Source: Mycteria americana (Eukaryota; Chordata; Aves; Ciconiiformes; Ciconiidae). Taken from it: a stretch of DNA of 64,000 bases. Location of the stretch: positions 4,897,501 through 4,961,500 of the forward strand of contig NC_134368.1 in NCBI RefSeq assembly GCF_035582795.1. The letters run 5' to 3'. Below the pieces are notes generated by a model. That model searched no databases, had not been told where the DNA came from, and worked only from the letters and a program-made list of their open reading frames with translations. Shown here piece after piece: positions 34,261 to 46,520 of this stretch (the stretch's first letter is position 1; the number at the start of each line of letters is the position of its first letter). The position numbers and the translations under genes were made by a program.

Positions 34261-35860
34261 TATATTGAAAATTGAAGATTGAAGTGTGTTTAGACTCTTC
34301 ATATGGAAAACATTCCCTGCCTCTGATCTTGGAGACTTTGTAGATACATCTTCTAGTTCTACCAGACCTTTTTGGAGGTGGAAGGGCACGTGGCATTAAA
34401 GATGTAGATGTGTAATAGATTTATACAGTGACATATAAGTATTCCCCCCCACCCCCTCGTTTCTTTTCCTGAACAAAGCTGTGCAGAACTGCTGGTTTTT
34501 AGAGGGCTTCCAACTGTGACTCCAGGATCAGTTGCTAACTTCCAGCCAATGATTTTATATGTAAAGTACGGAAGTAGGGTTGCTTTTCCCCATGTTCTTC
34601 CCCATATTTTGCAGTGGTGGAAAATGCTTTTTCATCTGCCATCTTGGCTCCTGGTGACTGAGCATGATCTGCAATTCTGTCTAGTGAGATTCATACTGGA
34701 GTATTCTGCTTTTAGGTTGGTGGTGGTTTTTTTTGTTTGGTAGGGGTTTTTTTTGTTGTTGGTTTTTTGGTGTTTATTTTTTTTTATCATTAGCAAATAG
34801 TCACTTCACTCTTCAAGTCCTTTTTTCCAAGTGGTGGCAGGAATTCAGTCTGTGGACTAGTGATACTATACAAGTTATATAGAGAAGATGGGAGGTTGTG
34901 CTTTAACTTCCAGAAAGCTTAGAATCCAGTTAGATAAATAAGTTAATTATTTTAATAGGCAATATAGTTATATTGTGATGGACTGAAATTCTGTGATGGA
35001 GTAGGAAAAGCTCACTGACGATGAGGCAGAAGTTGTCTGTTCAGAAGACAGCTTTACTGAGCTGTAGTCAGGGATCACAGGAGAGGAAGACTCTTGGTTT
35101 TGAATGAGCATAGGACTAAAGCCATTACTATTGAAAACATCTGAAACAATGATCATACACATTTTGGTTCAAAGCCTTGTAGGAGGTGGGGAAAAAAAGC
35201 CAAATTCACGACAGTAGTGTTTAATCTCCAAAAGGAACTACACATACAGGGAGACAAGATTAAAAGGCAATTAAAAAGAACACTAAAACATATTCATTTC
35301 TTTTAGGTTTTTGTTCTTAAGAAATTTCAAGGCAGTAAGGAAAATAAATAATATTCATTAAAACCGAAAATGAAGAAAAGACAATGAGGAATCAGGACAG
35401 TAAAGAAAGCTATTTTTAGATAAGTAAATATTTTTTAAAAGGTATCATAATGTGCAAGTATTCAATGCCCAAAATATTATAAGGGAGTCCAAAAATAATT
35501 CTGCAAAAATGTTCAAGACATGAAAACCAATTACGAATCTCTTTCAAATCCTTTGGAAGCAAGAAGTGTTCCAGCGAGTTGGCAACCAGTAGACAAGCGA
35601 GGTGGAAAAGGTAGAGTCAAAGAGCACGAGGCCCAGCAGAAAAGCCAGGGAGATTCTGTGCATCCTTGTTAACTGTGAAACAGCTTATGGAGGATTTTCA
35701 CAGAGGAGCTTACAGGAAAGGTGTCTGAGACTGAAATGTTAATTAAAGGTGTTTTAGAGGAAATAGATACAGTGAATAGTATCAGGTCACTAAAATTAAA
35801 TTATTTTTTTAGATCACCATGTATTCATTATTTTAATGATTGGTCTCACACTTGGTGCTC
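34261..35860. other. Non-coding, inferred intron
   Basis: A G/T-rich low-complexity stretch lies at about 34,715-34,790. A 64-codon minus-strand open frame (34,968-35,162) has a Ser-rich, coding-like composition but no recognised homologue; it is discussed as a finding. Nothing else was assigned. Confidence 0.5.
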
Positions 35861-35926
35861 CCTGTGTCTAAGAGACAATGACAAACCTGTGTCTAAGAGA
35901 CAAACCTGTGTCTAAGAGACAAACCT
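35861..35926 (+). repeat. Minisatellite, about 19-base unit, three copies
   Basis: The unit cctgtgtctaagagacaaa occurs twice in full. It is preceded by one copy lengthened to 25 bases (ending gacaatgacaaa) and followed by a partial cct. The copies are otherwise identical, so the array is young. Confidence 0.9.
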
Positions 35927-38900
35927 AGCTTAAGTGCTAGGTTTCATACCACAGTGAGCATTGATTAGTTGCGTCTTTTATAATTCCTGGATTGAGGTTG
36001 TCTGATTTTTGCCAATTTTTATTAATGCTTACTGTATTATTTTGTTTGAAAAGGTATATAAGGTGACAGTTTCACCTTGGTGTTTTTTTTTTTTTTAAAC
36101 TACTTCACTTTCCATTATAATCCTATATGAAAACTATTTGTATTCCATTGAGGTGCCTGTAGTAGTTTATTTACCTGATGACCTGAAAAGTTTCATTGCC
36201 GTTTTCGAGTTTATCTGGGTTCCTTTGTTGTCTCAGTCTTCACAGAGATTATTTTTTCAGACACACTGATCAAAGATTCACTATCAAGATGGAAACTGTG
36301 TATGAAAAGAAAAGTTCTTCTGTGGAAAAATTAATCTGGCATTAGCTAAATTGCTTTTTTGGAAGAACTAGCACTTCATTGTCACCTGTTTACTTCTTGC
36401 ATTTCCTTTGGCCTGCAAACACTAGTCATTTGTTAATTAATCCCATCATAATTTGCAGGTTTTTATGTATTTATGCAAGAAGTTACTTCATGTTTTAATG
36501 TTGGTAAAGAAGAAAATGCATTTTCTTTCTTTCTTTCTCCTCAACTTAGGGGATTTTCAGTTCCAGTAAGAGTCATCTTGTAGTCAGACTGGAAAGGTGT
36601 TTTGAAGACTGAAAAAGAAACAGGTTGGATATGTTGGTTTCCTCTGTGGTCAGGGCACATAGTGATGGTAATCGCTTGGACAGGTTGTAAACAATTCAAA
36701 ATACAACTCTGCAGTTACTGTACCTTTTTGTTCTGGATTTGAAGGCATGGGAAATACTTATTGCTGTTAAATATCTATATATCTATAGATATTCTTTTTT
36801 TCTAAACTGATATTATGCCCTTCTGTATTGCTTTTCCGGATTCTTCTCAGATCCATTAGTGGTGAAATCAGTTTCCTTCTGAGACTAACACCATAGCATA
36901 AGTGAAAAAATGCTTTTAATTCTTGAAAATGTCTTTGCATAGAACCTCACGTGATAAAGTTTGAATTTTTTATGTTTGAAATTCCAATTTTTTGAGAATA
37001 AGTTGTTTTTTATTTTATTTTTTTTTTAATTTTCATATTAATTTTGAAATGGCTGCTTACAGAACTTGGTAGTGCAGAACTGAAAGCATCTCAGATTTAA
37101 GTCATCTGACCATATGGATATGGCTGTTACTTTTCCAGATGAATGAATTTTGAGGATTCTCAGTTAAATATCTGACAATGTAGCTCTCTCACTGGAACTG
37201 TACAGTCTGTATCCATGTGTGTTTATATATGTCTGCTGGTTCAAAAAGTACAGTTGTAGAGTGATGGATATTTTAAGGATCAAGCACTGTTCTTCAGACC
37301 TCTTTATGTAAGAGATATAGAAAGATCCCATATTTAAACGCTACTTGTTTTCTGGCACATGGATTTTTCTGAATTTTCAAGAAGGTCAGCCATTTTTTTT
37401 TCCTCTGTGGAGTTAGGACAAAACCAACTAAGTTGAGTAACTTTTGTGTATTTGTCTGACACCCCTTTGCTCTACCCTTGTCAAGAGCAGAGATTTATAT
37501 CTGGAAAGCCAAGTATATTCTCTCTGCCATTTCATAGGGTGCTTTCACAAGACAAGTGCTATCCTGCTTCTGATACAAATGGATGCAATCAAGGCGGTTT
37601 CTAATCCATGATGATTGCAGATTTCTCTGAAGTCAATGGGTGTCCTGAGCATCCTCTTACAGGCTCAGCAGAGGGGATGTTTGAACAGCTAAGTGTAGCA
37701 GGCTTCCCACCAACTCCTACGAAGTTGCTGTACTTTTCTTATCTGTTTAAAATTCACGTGCTCCTGTCTTCTTAAGACTCCTTTTTCTCTTCTTTCTCTG
37801 TGTTCGTGATTTTCACCTTCAGTCAATAAGAAATCCTGTGCAAATTGGAAAGCCTGTAGTACCCAGACGTTAGTTGGCAGCCACTATGCTAGAGTGTTCC
37901 TTCAAGGTAGCTGTTTTCAAAGGAGAAGAAAATTGTTCAATATAAATATATTTAATAAAATCACACTGTTTTTGCTGGTTTGCCTGGAGGTGTGAATAAA
38001 AACATGATCAACTTAAACATGGCATAACTTTTTTCAGCATGACTGTAAAAAGCATATTAAGCTTTTCATTACAGTCTTTCCATTTTCAGAGTTTTATATC
38101 ACCTGCTAATTTACTCAATATAAGAACATTACATGGAAGGTCCATGTTGAACCAATCAAATTTTATTTGCAGAAAAATGCTCTCCAAACAGCCTTTCCAC
38201 CTGTTCAGGAAGATATGCAGTTCGCAAAAACTGTGCTAAAAAAATCCAGACTCTTTTGTTCAGAGAGAAGGAAATGTCAGATTAGGGTTGTCTGTATGAT
38301 GAGAAAAAAATAGTTTAGCTTATGGACCCAAAAATATTTTTTTCCGTAATTATTTCTCTTTTAATTCTACCCGTGTGGTTAAAGAGGGCAAGAATTGTAG
38401 AAGCATTCATTTCAAAGTTCAGTATATAGTGATACACATATATTTCTTGATTATTTTTTTAAAAGTTCAATCTAAGTTATATAATAACTTCTATTTAGTA
38501 ATCCCTGAAAAGATTATTTTTCTCTATTTTTTGTTATTGTCCATTTACTTATTTTGCTTCCTATATCTGTGTCCATATAACGAGGTCTTGATCCATAATG
38601 CATGACACTTTGCCAGTGCTTCCAGATTTAATTCCTGTTTTAAAAAACGGGGGAGGAAGCAAGAGAACTTCACCTTGTAGTTGTCACACACATGTGGGTA
38701 GTGATGGTTTTTATGATTCTCTGAGAGGGAAGGGAGGCTGGTTTTCATATATTTTAGTACCTTTGATTTTGAGTCTTGGACAAAGATCCCATTCTGTTTG
38801 TGCTAAGTGCTATGTAAATACCCAGCAAAACCAGACTCAGTCTCTCTGTTCAAAATGAAAGACAACAGCTAGCTTTAGACAGACGGAGTGAAAACACAGA

Positions 38901-39339
38901 CTGAGTTAGAATTGATCAGCAAGGTAAGGCTTGGTGACAACAACCCATCCCAACCCAACCGCCGTTGAGTTTCTTTACATGGTGCAGCCAAGAGAAGTAC
39001 TAGGAGGAGGTTGAAAGAAAGCAATGAGATCTTTGGAAGAGTTTCCTTGCAGGTGTAAAGCACAGCTTTTGAGAAGGTTGAAAGTTACCTGTTGAATAAT
39101 TTAGTCAGCTGCTTTATGGGATATTTATAGCTGAAGTCAGCTTCCTGTTGCAGAAGGCTTATTTTCAGTAATTCTTTTGCTCCAGGGCTAACTTAAGCAG
39201 CTGCTATTGATGATTCTCGTTCTGCGCCACCTCCTGAGCTATGCTGTAATATTTGTGCACAGCTGATCTGTGCTAAATTAACTTTCTTTTTAAAAAACTC
39301 TTATTTTTTTCTTGGTTTCATCTGGTTCATTATGCACCT
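35927..39339. other. Non-coding, inferred intron
   Basis: A short TTTC run lies at about 36,521-36,537, a TA-rich palindromic stretch at 36,770-36,795, and T-rich runs near 37,005-37,030. No exon or mobile element was recognised. Confidence 0.5.
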
Positions 39340-40274
39340 GAATCATAGCGTCATAGAATGCTTTGGGTTGGAAGGGACCTTAAAGATCATCTAGTTCCAA
39401 CCCCCTTGCCATGGGCAGGGATACCATCCACTAGATGCTGAAAGCCCCATCCAACCTGGCCTTGAACACTTCCAGGGAGGGGGCATCCACAACTTCTCTG
39501 GACAACCTGTTTGTGAAGTGAAGAATTTCTCCCTTATATCTGATCTAAATCTACCCTATTTCAGTTTAAAGCCATTCCCCCTTGTCCTATCATTACATGC
39601 CATTGTAAAAAGTCCCTCTCCAGCTTTCTTGTAGGCCCCCTTCAGGTACTGGAGGGCTGCTAGAAAGTGTCCCCGGAGCCTTCTCTTCTGAGAAGGCTGA
39701 ACAAGCCCAACTGTCTCAGCCTGTCTTCATAGGAGAGGTGCTCCAGCCCTCTGATCATCTTTGTGGCCCTCCTCTGGACTTGCTCCAACAGGTCCATGTC
39801 CTTCTTATGCTGAGGGCCCCAGAGATGAAAGCAGTACTCCAGGTGGGGTCTCATGAGAGCAGAGCAGAGGGGGAGAATCACCTCCCTCAACCTGCTGGCC
39901 ACGCTTCTTTGGATGCAGCCCAGGATACGTTTGGCTTTCTGGGCTGCAAGCACACATTACCGATTAATGTTGAGCTTCTCATCAACCAACACCCCCACGT
40001 CCTTCTCCTCAAGGCTGCTCTCAATCCGTTCTCTGTCCAGCCTGTATTTGTGCTTGGGATTGCCCTGACCCATGTGCAGGACCTTGCACCTGGCCTTGTT
40101 GAACTTTGAGTTTCGCACAGGCCCACCTCTCAAGGTCCCTCTGGATGGCAATCCCTTCCCTCCAGCGTGTCGACCGCACCACACAGCTTGGTGTCATTGG
40201 CAAACTTGCTGAGGGTGCACTCAATCCCACTGTCCACGTTGCCGACAAAGATCTTAAACAGCACTGGTCCCAAT
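39340..40274 (-). mobile_element. CR1 LINE, 5'-truncated, 935 bp
   Basis: A second CR1 of the same general type as the one at 3,200-4,856, in the opposite orientation. Its 3' end is at 39,340, where one intact ATTCTATG octamer and a decayed second octamer can be read on the minus strand. The match runs rightwards through the 3' UTR and the C-terminal half of the RT, and stops abruptly near 40,274, just upstream of the FADD box. Relative to the other copy it has lost nine bases near 40,128, between two TCAAG repeats, and has gained one base in the ggcaatccc block (about 40,146-40,154). It is antisense to the inferred plus-strand gene. Confidence 0.93.
39660..40265 (-). pseudogene. Broken CR1 reverse-transcriptase fragment
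   Basis: Read on the minus strand, the RT match occurs in three successive pieces. The first contains LGPVLFKIF and the catalytic box, which reads FANDT instead of FADDT. It shifts frame just after VDTLEGRD. The middle piece contains [19 protein letters not shown]. The last piece (97 codons, 39,660-39,953) runs from LAAQKAKRILGC to the same GLFSL ending seen in the other copy. The 5' RT motifs are absent through truncation. It is non-functional. Confidence 0.88.
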
Positions 40275-40275
40275 G

Positions 40276-40303
40276 CAAGTACTTGTACTTGAACAAGTAC
40301 TTG
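40276..40303. repeat. Paired palindromes at the CR1 5' junction
   Basis: The 10-base palindrome CAAGTACTTG occurs at 40,276-40,285 and again at 40,294-40,303. The eight bases between them, TACTTGAA, share the same letters. It lies directly beside the truncated 5' end of the CR1 insertion. Confidence 0.8.
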
Positions 40304-41560
40304 TATGAGCAGAACCCAGAGCAGAGCACGGGGATAGGAAGAAGTGGTGAGGAATAGGTGGACACTGCTGCAGAAGGAAAGGCTCATTAAACTGTAGCCC
40401 AGTCGATGCCTGTAGTAAAGTTTTGTAAAGCTTTAAAAGTGAATGTGAGCAGTATGATGTAGAAAGGTGATTTAGTTAGTGGAAGAAGTTTGATAAAGCA
40501 CTGACTTTATGAAAAACTAAAGTATCTTTGTAATAGTTTCCTGAGTGCATGTGATGGAGTAAGACTGCCGTTAACAGAAAGTAAGGAAAGTGAGATGCAG
40601 GATGATAATACCAAGAGGAAGGGAGGAAGCTTAGCTTCAGGTATATGGGTGAATCAGAATGTCATAAGAGTAGAATATCTGGAAGATTTTGGTGTAGCTT
40701 TGGATTGGACAACATGAAAGGAAATCCAAAAATAATAACTATATAGCAGGCCGGAGAGATAGTAATTTCATTTTTGACTGCGGATATGATTATCCAGACA
40801 CAAGGTAAAGAAGCCCCATGACTTCCTCCTATACCTCTCTGGTTTCTTGCTAACTGCTCTAAAGTCTGAATATCAGGACTGAATGCAGTATAGCAGTTAT
40901 GTTGCTTTCCATATGACCTTTAAAACCTTTTAGTCATTACTTTTCACACTATTCTCACTCTCTTCAGAAGTAGCCAGTTTTTTTTTCTTTCTTGCTTTAT
41001 ACTTTTGTATTTTTGTTATATTGCAACAGTTTTCTTGAATGATCCCAATTTACCAAATAACTCAGATTTTGTGGCTGAACTATTTTCATTGTTGTCTGCT
41101 TATCTTTACGGTGTTTGCAGTTTTTATCACTTTACCTGTTTTTTCCTTTCCTTTTTTTATTCTTTCTACCTTAGAAAATATAAGGTGCTTGGGAAAATAC
41201 TTTATTTCAAGTTATGGATCACCAGCCTGAAGAGGCTGAAAAATTTTCTTTTACCTGAGAAATCATATCAACATCTATACTGATTCTCTTGAGGATGGTA
41301 GATAAATTGATTATGGCAGGAAAACATTTGTGCTGGAAAAGAGTCGTAGCAGGTAGTTAAAGCCTTTGATTTGATCAACGCTCATTACTCACGGTAAAAG
41401 GAAGGTAAAGCATCCTTTCGAGGGGTTATTTATATTGGTCAACGGAATGTTGATGTAAGCCTTTGCCAGTTGCTCCACATTAAACTTTGATGTGCAGATA
41501 TTCTTAAATGGCACGTCTGTTTTTTGTAGCAGTGAAGATATTTTTATTGTTTGTGTTTTG
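40304..41560. other. Non-coding, inferred intron
   Basis: No gene recognised. A 92-codon open frame at 41,005-41,283 is rich in Phe, Tyr and Leu because the plus strand is T-rich; it has no family resemblance. Confidence 0.5.
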
Positions 41561-41600
41561 TTTTTTTTTTGGGGGGGGGGGATTAGGGGAATATGAGGGG
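41561..41600 (+). repeat. T10-G11 run with further G tracts
   Basis: Ten T are followed directly by eleven G (41,571-41,581), then by GGGG at 41,586-41,589 and again at 41,597-41,600. If the long run supplies two tracts, the plus strand has the four G tracts needed for a G-quadruplex. Confidence 0.8.
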
Positions 41601-44600
41601 CCAAATATTGGATTAACATAGAGGATATATTGGAACAAGTGAAAATTTCAGTATTTAATATTTTTTTACTTTACGTGTAAGGCTAAGCATGCTTTCTGCA
41701 TAGATTAAGGGCTGAAAACAGAATTAAGTCAGAAGTTGAGTGGAGATATACGTAAACAGTAACTGGTAATTTAAATAACTTACATCAGTTGTTGTTTATT
41801 GCTGCATTCATAGTATTAGTAGAAACCTGAGGAAAAGTATGAATACATCATCAGATATATTAAATTTTGTCCTTATACATGCTTTTGAAGGAACTTTAAA
41901 TTATACTTGTAAATTGGTGCAGAAAATGATCAGGTAGAACATATTCAATTAATATTTGATATTAGACACCCCTATCCCTACCCCCCAAATTTGGGATGCT
42001 TTGGGTATAATTTTGTGAAAGATTTCATGCAGAACATGCTTGTGTCATATTCTGAGAGACCGAAGAAACTTAGAATCATTGCAGAACAAAGTTAACAAAG
42101 TTAATAGAATTCTATTAACAAAGTTAGTAGAATTTAAATGTTGGCTTAAATGGGGCTGAAAATACCTCTGTAGTCAAAATTTGCCTTTTAAAAAAATTAG
42201 TGGATTTTAGAACCATTATATGAATTAGCAAGCTTAAGAGAGTTAATTTTCCATTTACAAGGTAATATAAGTATAGTCAAGCTCTTCCATGGTGAAATTG
42301 TGGTATTAAAATCTATTCTCAAATACTTTTAAAGTCAGCATAGTGTGCTCATAATTTACAAAAAATAAGCAAACAACCAAAAAACTAGTAGGATGATTTG
42401 TATAGCATTTTTTAAACTCCTTTCACTATAGAAAGAAATATTTATTGGGTTGAAAAGAACTCCTGATTTGCCTAAATGCTGAATTTCCCATCTGTATGGT
42501 TAACTTCTTTATGTGGCATGAAGTCTTAAGTGATTATGAAATCTCATCTGGGACCTGCAAAGGCAAAGCTGGAATGAAAAGACAGTTGCTCTTATAGACA
42601 GGGAGGGATTTCTTGGTTCCCTTCATGGAATCAGAACTGTGGGATTGGCAAAGAAAGATACTGGGCGCATTATTAGATACAAAAAAGAATTGTATCAGGT
42701 GTATTCGAATTTTTAAATTTTAAATACAATTTATTAAAAAAAGTAGGGGTGTTTTTTTTTTCTTTTTTTCCCCTCTCTGGTTATAATATATCTCTCTAAG
42801 CATTCAGAGTAATAGCACTTTTAGTACTGTTATAGCAATCTCGCCAATGCTATGAAGTTGCAGGCCGCACAGTTGAAGAAATAATGTTGTTGTAAAAAGT
42901 GAATAGCAGTTTGTATTGGCCGGTAGGTTTTATGAGCAGTCTTTACCAGAAAAGTGATATATCCAGCTTCTAATTGTAGCCAGGAATTCAAACTAGCAAG
43001 TTCATTAGTTAAGTTCCAGTTCAGTAGCAACTGAAATTTCCTCCCATCTCTTCCTCCACCAGTTTAGTTTTGACTCAGGTTAGTAACAGTTTGTTAATTT
43101 GCACACACCAGAAAGCATAAAATACATAATTGGAAGTTGCGATGTGCTGTTTCACCTGGGGAGAGTTTAGTCCCCATATTTTGCTGCTGTAATTCAGGCA
43201 CCATTTGTAGTTCACGTGCAGTTGTCCGTGGTGTGTGCAACAGGAGCAGCTCAGGACATGCAGCCGTTTGCGCTACCTTGAGGATGAGAGAGATGTTCAG
43301 GCTGCGCCTTTTGGTTTCCCTTTTTAGTAAACCCACGTCAGAGATGTATAAGAAAGTCACACGTGTTTCTGCTCGATGAGGAATAGCTCATTGGTGAGGG
43401 GTCTGGTTGAGTGGGTTGTGAGCACTGTCAGGGTACCCACAGCAGTAGCCATGTGCTCCTCTAGCACGCAAGAGCAAGAAATCAAGATTATTCCTTAGTA
43501 AACCTCTACCCGCTAGCATCTGCAAAACAGCATAACACTTTTTTTGAGCATCTCTTCCACAGATGCAGAAAATTGGGATGTTCAAGCAGCCCAGCATCAC
43601 AGGGTGTAAAGAAATGTTGGTGGGTCATATGGTGAAAGAGCTGGGCTGGGATGAAACGTGGAAAGAGAAGACAAGGCAAAGGAGCTCCTGCACCATGATG
43701 TTGCTCTGGCAGCACTCCCATGTGCACACAGGCTATGCTGAACTGGTTCTTGCTGAGATGTCTGTGTGTAGTACATTTGAACTAGCAACTGGAATAAAAC
43801 AATTTCAGTTAGAGCTCTGTTTAGATTTCTAAGGAGCACATCAAGGTAGTTCTGCTTCAAGAAAAAGGAATGGCTTCAAATGTGTTTTTTTGTTGTTTTG
43901 TTTTTTTTTTTTTAATTGGGATTAAGTTTTGGGCTATAGCAATTTTGTTAACTTTTAGGTTTTTAGTTGTGTTAAATTTTGCTATTTCACTATGGATATG
44001 AAGCTGATGGTTTTGGAAAATGTAGATCAGAAATCTTTAAGTGATGTCACAAATTGTTTTTTCTAAGAGAAATGGACAATAATCACATATACTAAAAAAA
44101 AAGTGATATTACCATTTTCTGCCTAAAACAAAAAAATTAGAAGTATGTAATTTCATGAGGCAGCTTTTCTAAGTAGTGTTAAAATTATTTTATTCCCCTT
44201 AATTTACTCTTTTCTGTGTATAATTATTATCATACCATTGCCAGCATTATTTCATTTCTGTAATTATGAGTATTAAAATGAAAAGCCTTGGTTTTCTGTC
44301 AGGCATTTTAACCGATTTCTCCTCTGACAGCTTTCTCTTTCTTCATTTGGTCTGTTTATTGAAAAGATTGGCAGTTCTGTAGAATATGGAGTTTATAGAT
44401 GCATAGTGATTTTCATATGTTAAGGAAAAATTAGTCATCACTCTTCTAGTTCTGATTATTCCTGTATTATTCCAGAGTTTCAGAAATGGAAATTTTGGGA
44501 TTGAATTTAGTTTCAATACTGCGACTTCTTGACTTCTGCGTGCCTGAAATTGCTGTAGAAAGATTTTAAAAAGGTAAAATAAATAAAAAAAAAATCCAGT

Positions 44601-46365
44601 GACTTGGGTCTCATCGAGATCAAAATGAAAAGTAAAAGAACAGCTCATGTGAATTGGTTTTGGTCTTTATGCAGGTCAGGCAGCACCAGCAATGTTGAGA
44701 ACCTTTGTACAGAGCTACACCTTTTGAGGTCAGAGAAGAGCAGAGAAGAGCAGGTGTTTAGGTTGTTATCCTCTTGCTGCACCATCCTCTCTGGACAGAT
44801 TGGGCAGAATTTCTGTTGGTTTGTGTTACTGTTTGGTACGTGGTCGTTGCACGCTGGGTTTAGGTGCTCTGGAGTGTAACCTGGCACTGCAGGAGAACAT
44901 GCTCCAGAAATACATACTCTTCAAACATACAAGTGTTTACATGCATTTGTCATTTCTGCTGTGTAGAAACATAACATGGAGACCTGTTTTATTGAATAGG
45001 GAGCTATGGAAAATGGGGGGTGAGGATTTGGAGAAATCATATGTACCTTTTTGCTTAGTAAGACATGCCAAGTTTACCATCCTTATTCTAGTAAGTGAAA
45101 GAGCTTAAATGGGCTGAGAGTTGGCAGGAGAATCTTTCTTTGAAGCAAAGTTAGAGGTTACATTTTGTACCTCGTGAAGCTCAGTTTTCAGAGCCGAGAA
45201 TATTGCTTACACCCTAACTGAATCTACTGGCCTGTGAAAAATCTGCCCAAAGGACATCTTCCCCACCCCCAGCATTTTTGGACGTATGGATTTTTCTGCC
45301 TCAGCCTTTGGAGTTATTGAATCTCTTATTATTGGAAGTTAGATTGATAAGTCTCTTTCTCCTTCCCCCAGGTTCTGCTTTAGGAATTCACTGAATCATT
45401 CCTGTTAAAAATCTGTCTCCTCCTTGCTCTCTGAAACAATGATGCAAACCAACCACAATCAACACGAGGCAAAGAGCTAATGTCATTCCAAGTGGCCAAA
45501 CTCAAATTTATAAGGACCTGAAATTAAAGGCCAGCAGTGAGATATATTATTCCACCTTTGCTTTGGAGGTACTATACATGAGAAAGATGCTTAACCGCTT
45601 AGTTTGAATTTATTGCTCATCTTTATCTCAAATATGTTTTCCGAGAAGTTCTGTTACACTTAAACTTATTTAAATCCAGAATGGCTTCAAATGGCTGCTT
45701 TAAAACTACATTTACAATGTCATAAAACATTTCTTTCTTTATTTGAAGAAGATAAAGGTTGAAAATAGCCTAAAACACTAGTCTGGACTGTAGAATAATA
45801 TTTGGAAATAGTGGAAATAAATCATGAACACAATTCTTTTACTTGAAAATCTCAAAGTTTCATTTAGTAGAGATATCCTTAGGTAGGTAGTTAAAGAAGT
45901 CTTACCCTATCTGAAAATGGTTATAGCATCATTATTATTTCACTGTATGTATTTACCTCTCTACATATATTTCTATATGGAGTGTATACAGTGGATAAAG
46001 CTTTTTAATTTCACTTTGTTTTGATTAGTAGTATTCTTACAGCTATGGAAGAGTTGTTCCACATTTGATATGGAACACGATGGGATTAGGCACGTTTGTG
46101 TGAAAAAGTATGTATGTAATAGATGGATACCTATGTGCTTTTGGTTTTAATTATTAGGTATTTTAAAAGGGCACAGGAATGCTACAAGTGAATCTCTGTA
46201 ACATAAGCACACACTGCTGGCAGACACAATTAAATTTGAAAGGAGATCATCTCTTTTCTGGTATTTTATTGCTGATGTTTTAGGCAGTAGAGCTATGTCT
46301 TAAACACTTCTTACTCTGTTTTGCTGTGGGGTAATGTATGATCTGCAAGTCCTGAAATCCAAGCA
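41601..46365. other. Non-coding, inferred intron
   Basis: A local repeat cluster at 42,085-42,125 is entered separately. The sequence between about 43,130 and 43,830 is less AT-rich and holds an unassigned 89-codon open frame (43,563-43,832) that directly follows an acceptor-like site. A T run lies near 43,902-43,914. Around 44,735-44,752 a 10-base unit (agagaagagc) is duplicated. No known exon was recognised. Confidence 0.45.
42085..42125. repeat. AACAAAGTT repeats flanking a palindrome
   Basis: AACAAAGTT occurs at 42,085-42,093, 42,094-42,102 and 42,117-42,125. Between the second and third copies lies the perfect 14-base palindrome AATAGAATTCTATT (42,103-42,116). Confidence 0.85.
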
Positions 46366-46520
46366 ATTAGAGTGGGAAAAGACCTGTCAAGTTTGTACAG
46401 ATTATTTTCTTGACAGTGCAGTATTTTTTTTCCTTAAACAACGTTTTCAAATATGTGTGCCTGTTCTTATCACAAATGCTCTTTCCAAAAGTATTTTCCA
46501 CAGTCTCTAAATACAGTTCA
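46366..46520 (-). mobile_element. Ancient CR1-like 3'-end fragment
   Basis: The plus strand reads gagtgggaaaagacctgtc, then a cagtgcag block near 46,416-46,423, and then ttccacagtctctaaatac near 46,496. These match, in order, the reverse complement of the 3' untranslated end of old CR1-type elements (a 'ttggaaaagacctg' block, a 'ccagtgcagga' block and an 'attccacagtctaa' block). Divergence is high. It is antisense to the inferred plus-strand gene. Confidence 0.55.

Noticed and set aside
39738..40109. A 123-codon plus-strand open frame
   Set aside because: It lies antisense to the minus-strand CR1 RT fragment and repeats the same antisense translation seen in the other CR1 copy.
41005..41283. 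A 92-codon frame resembling a membrane protein
   Set aside because: The Phe/Tyr/Leu richness follows from a T-rich plus strand; there is no start context, motif or family resemblance.
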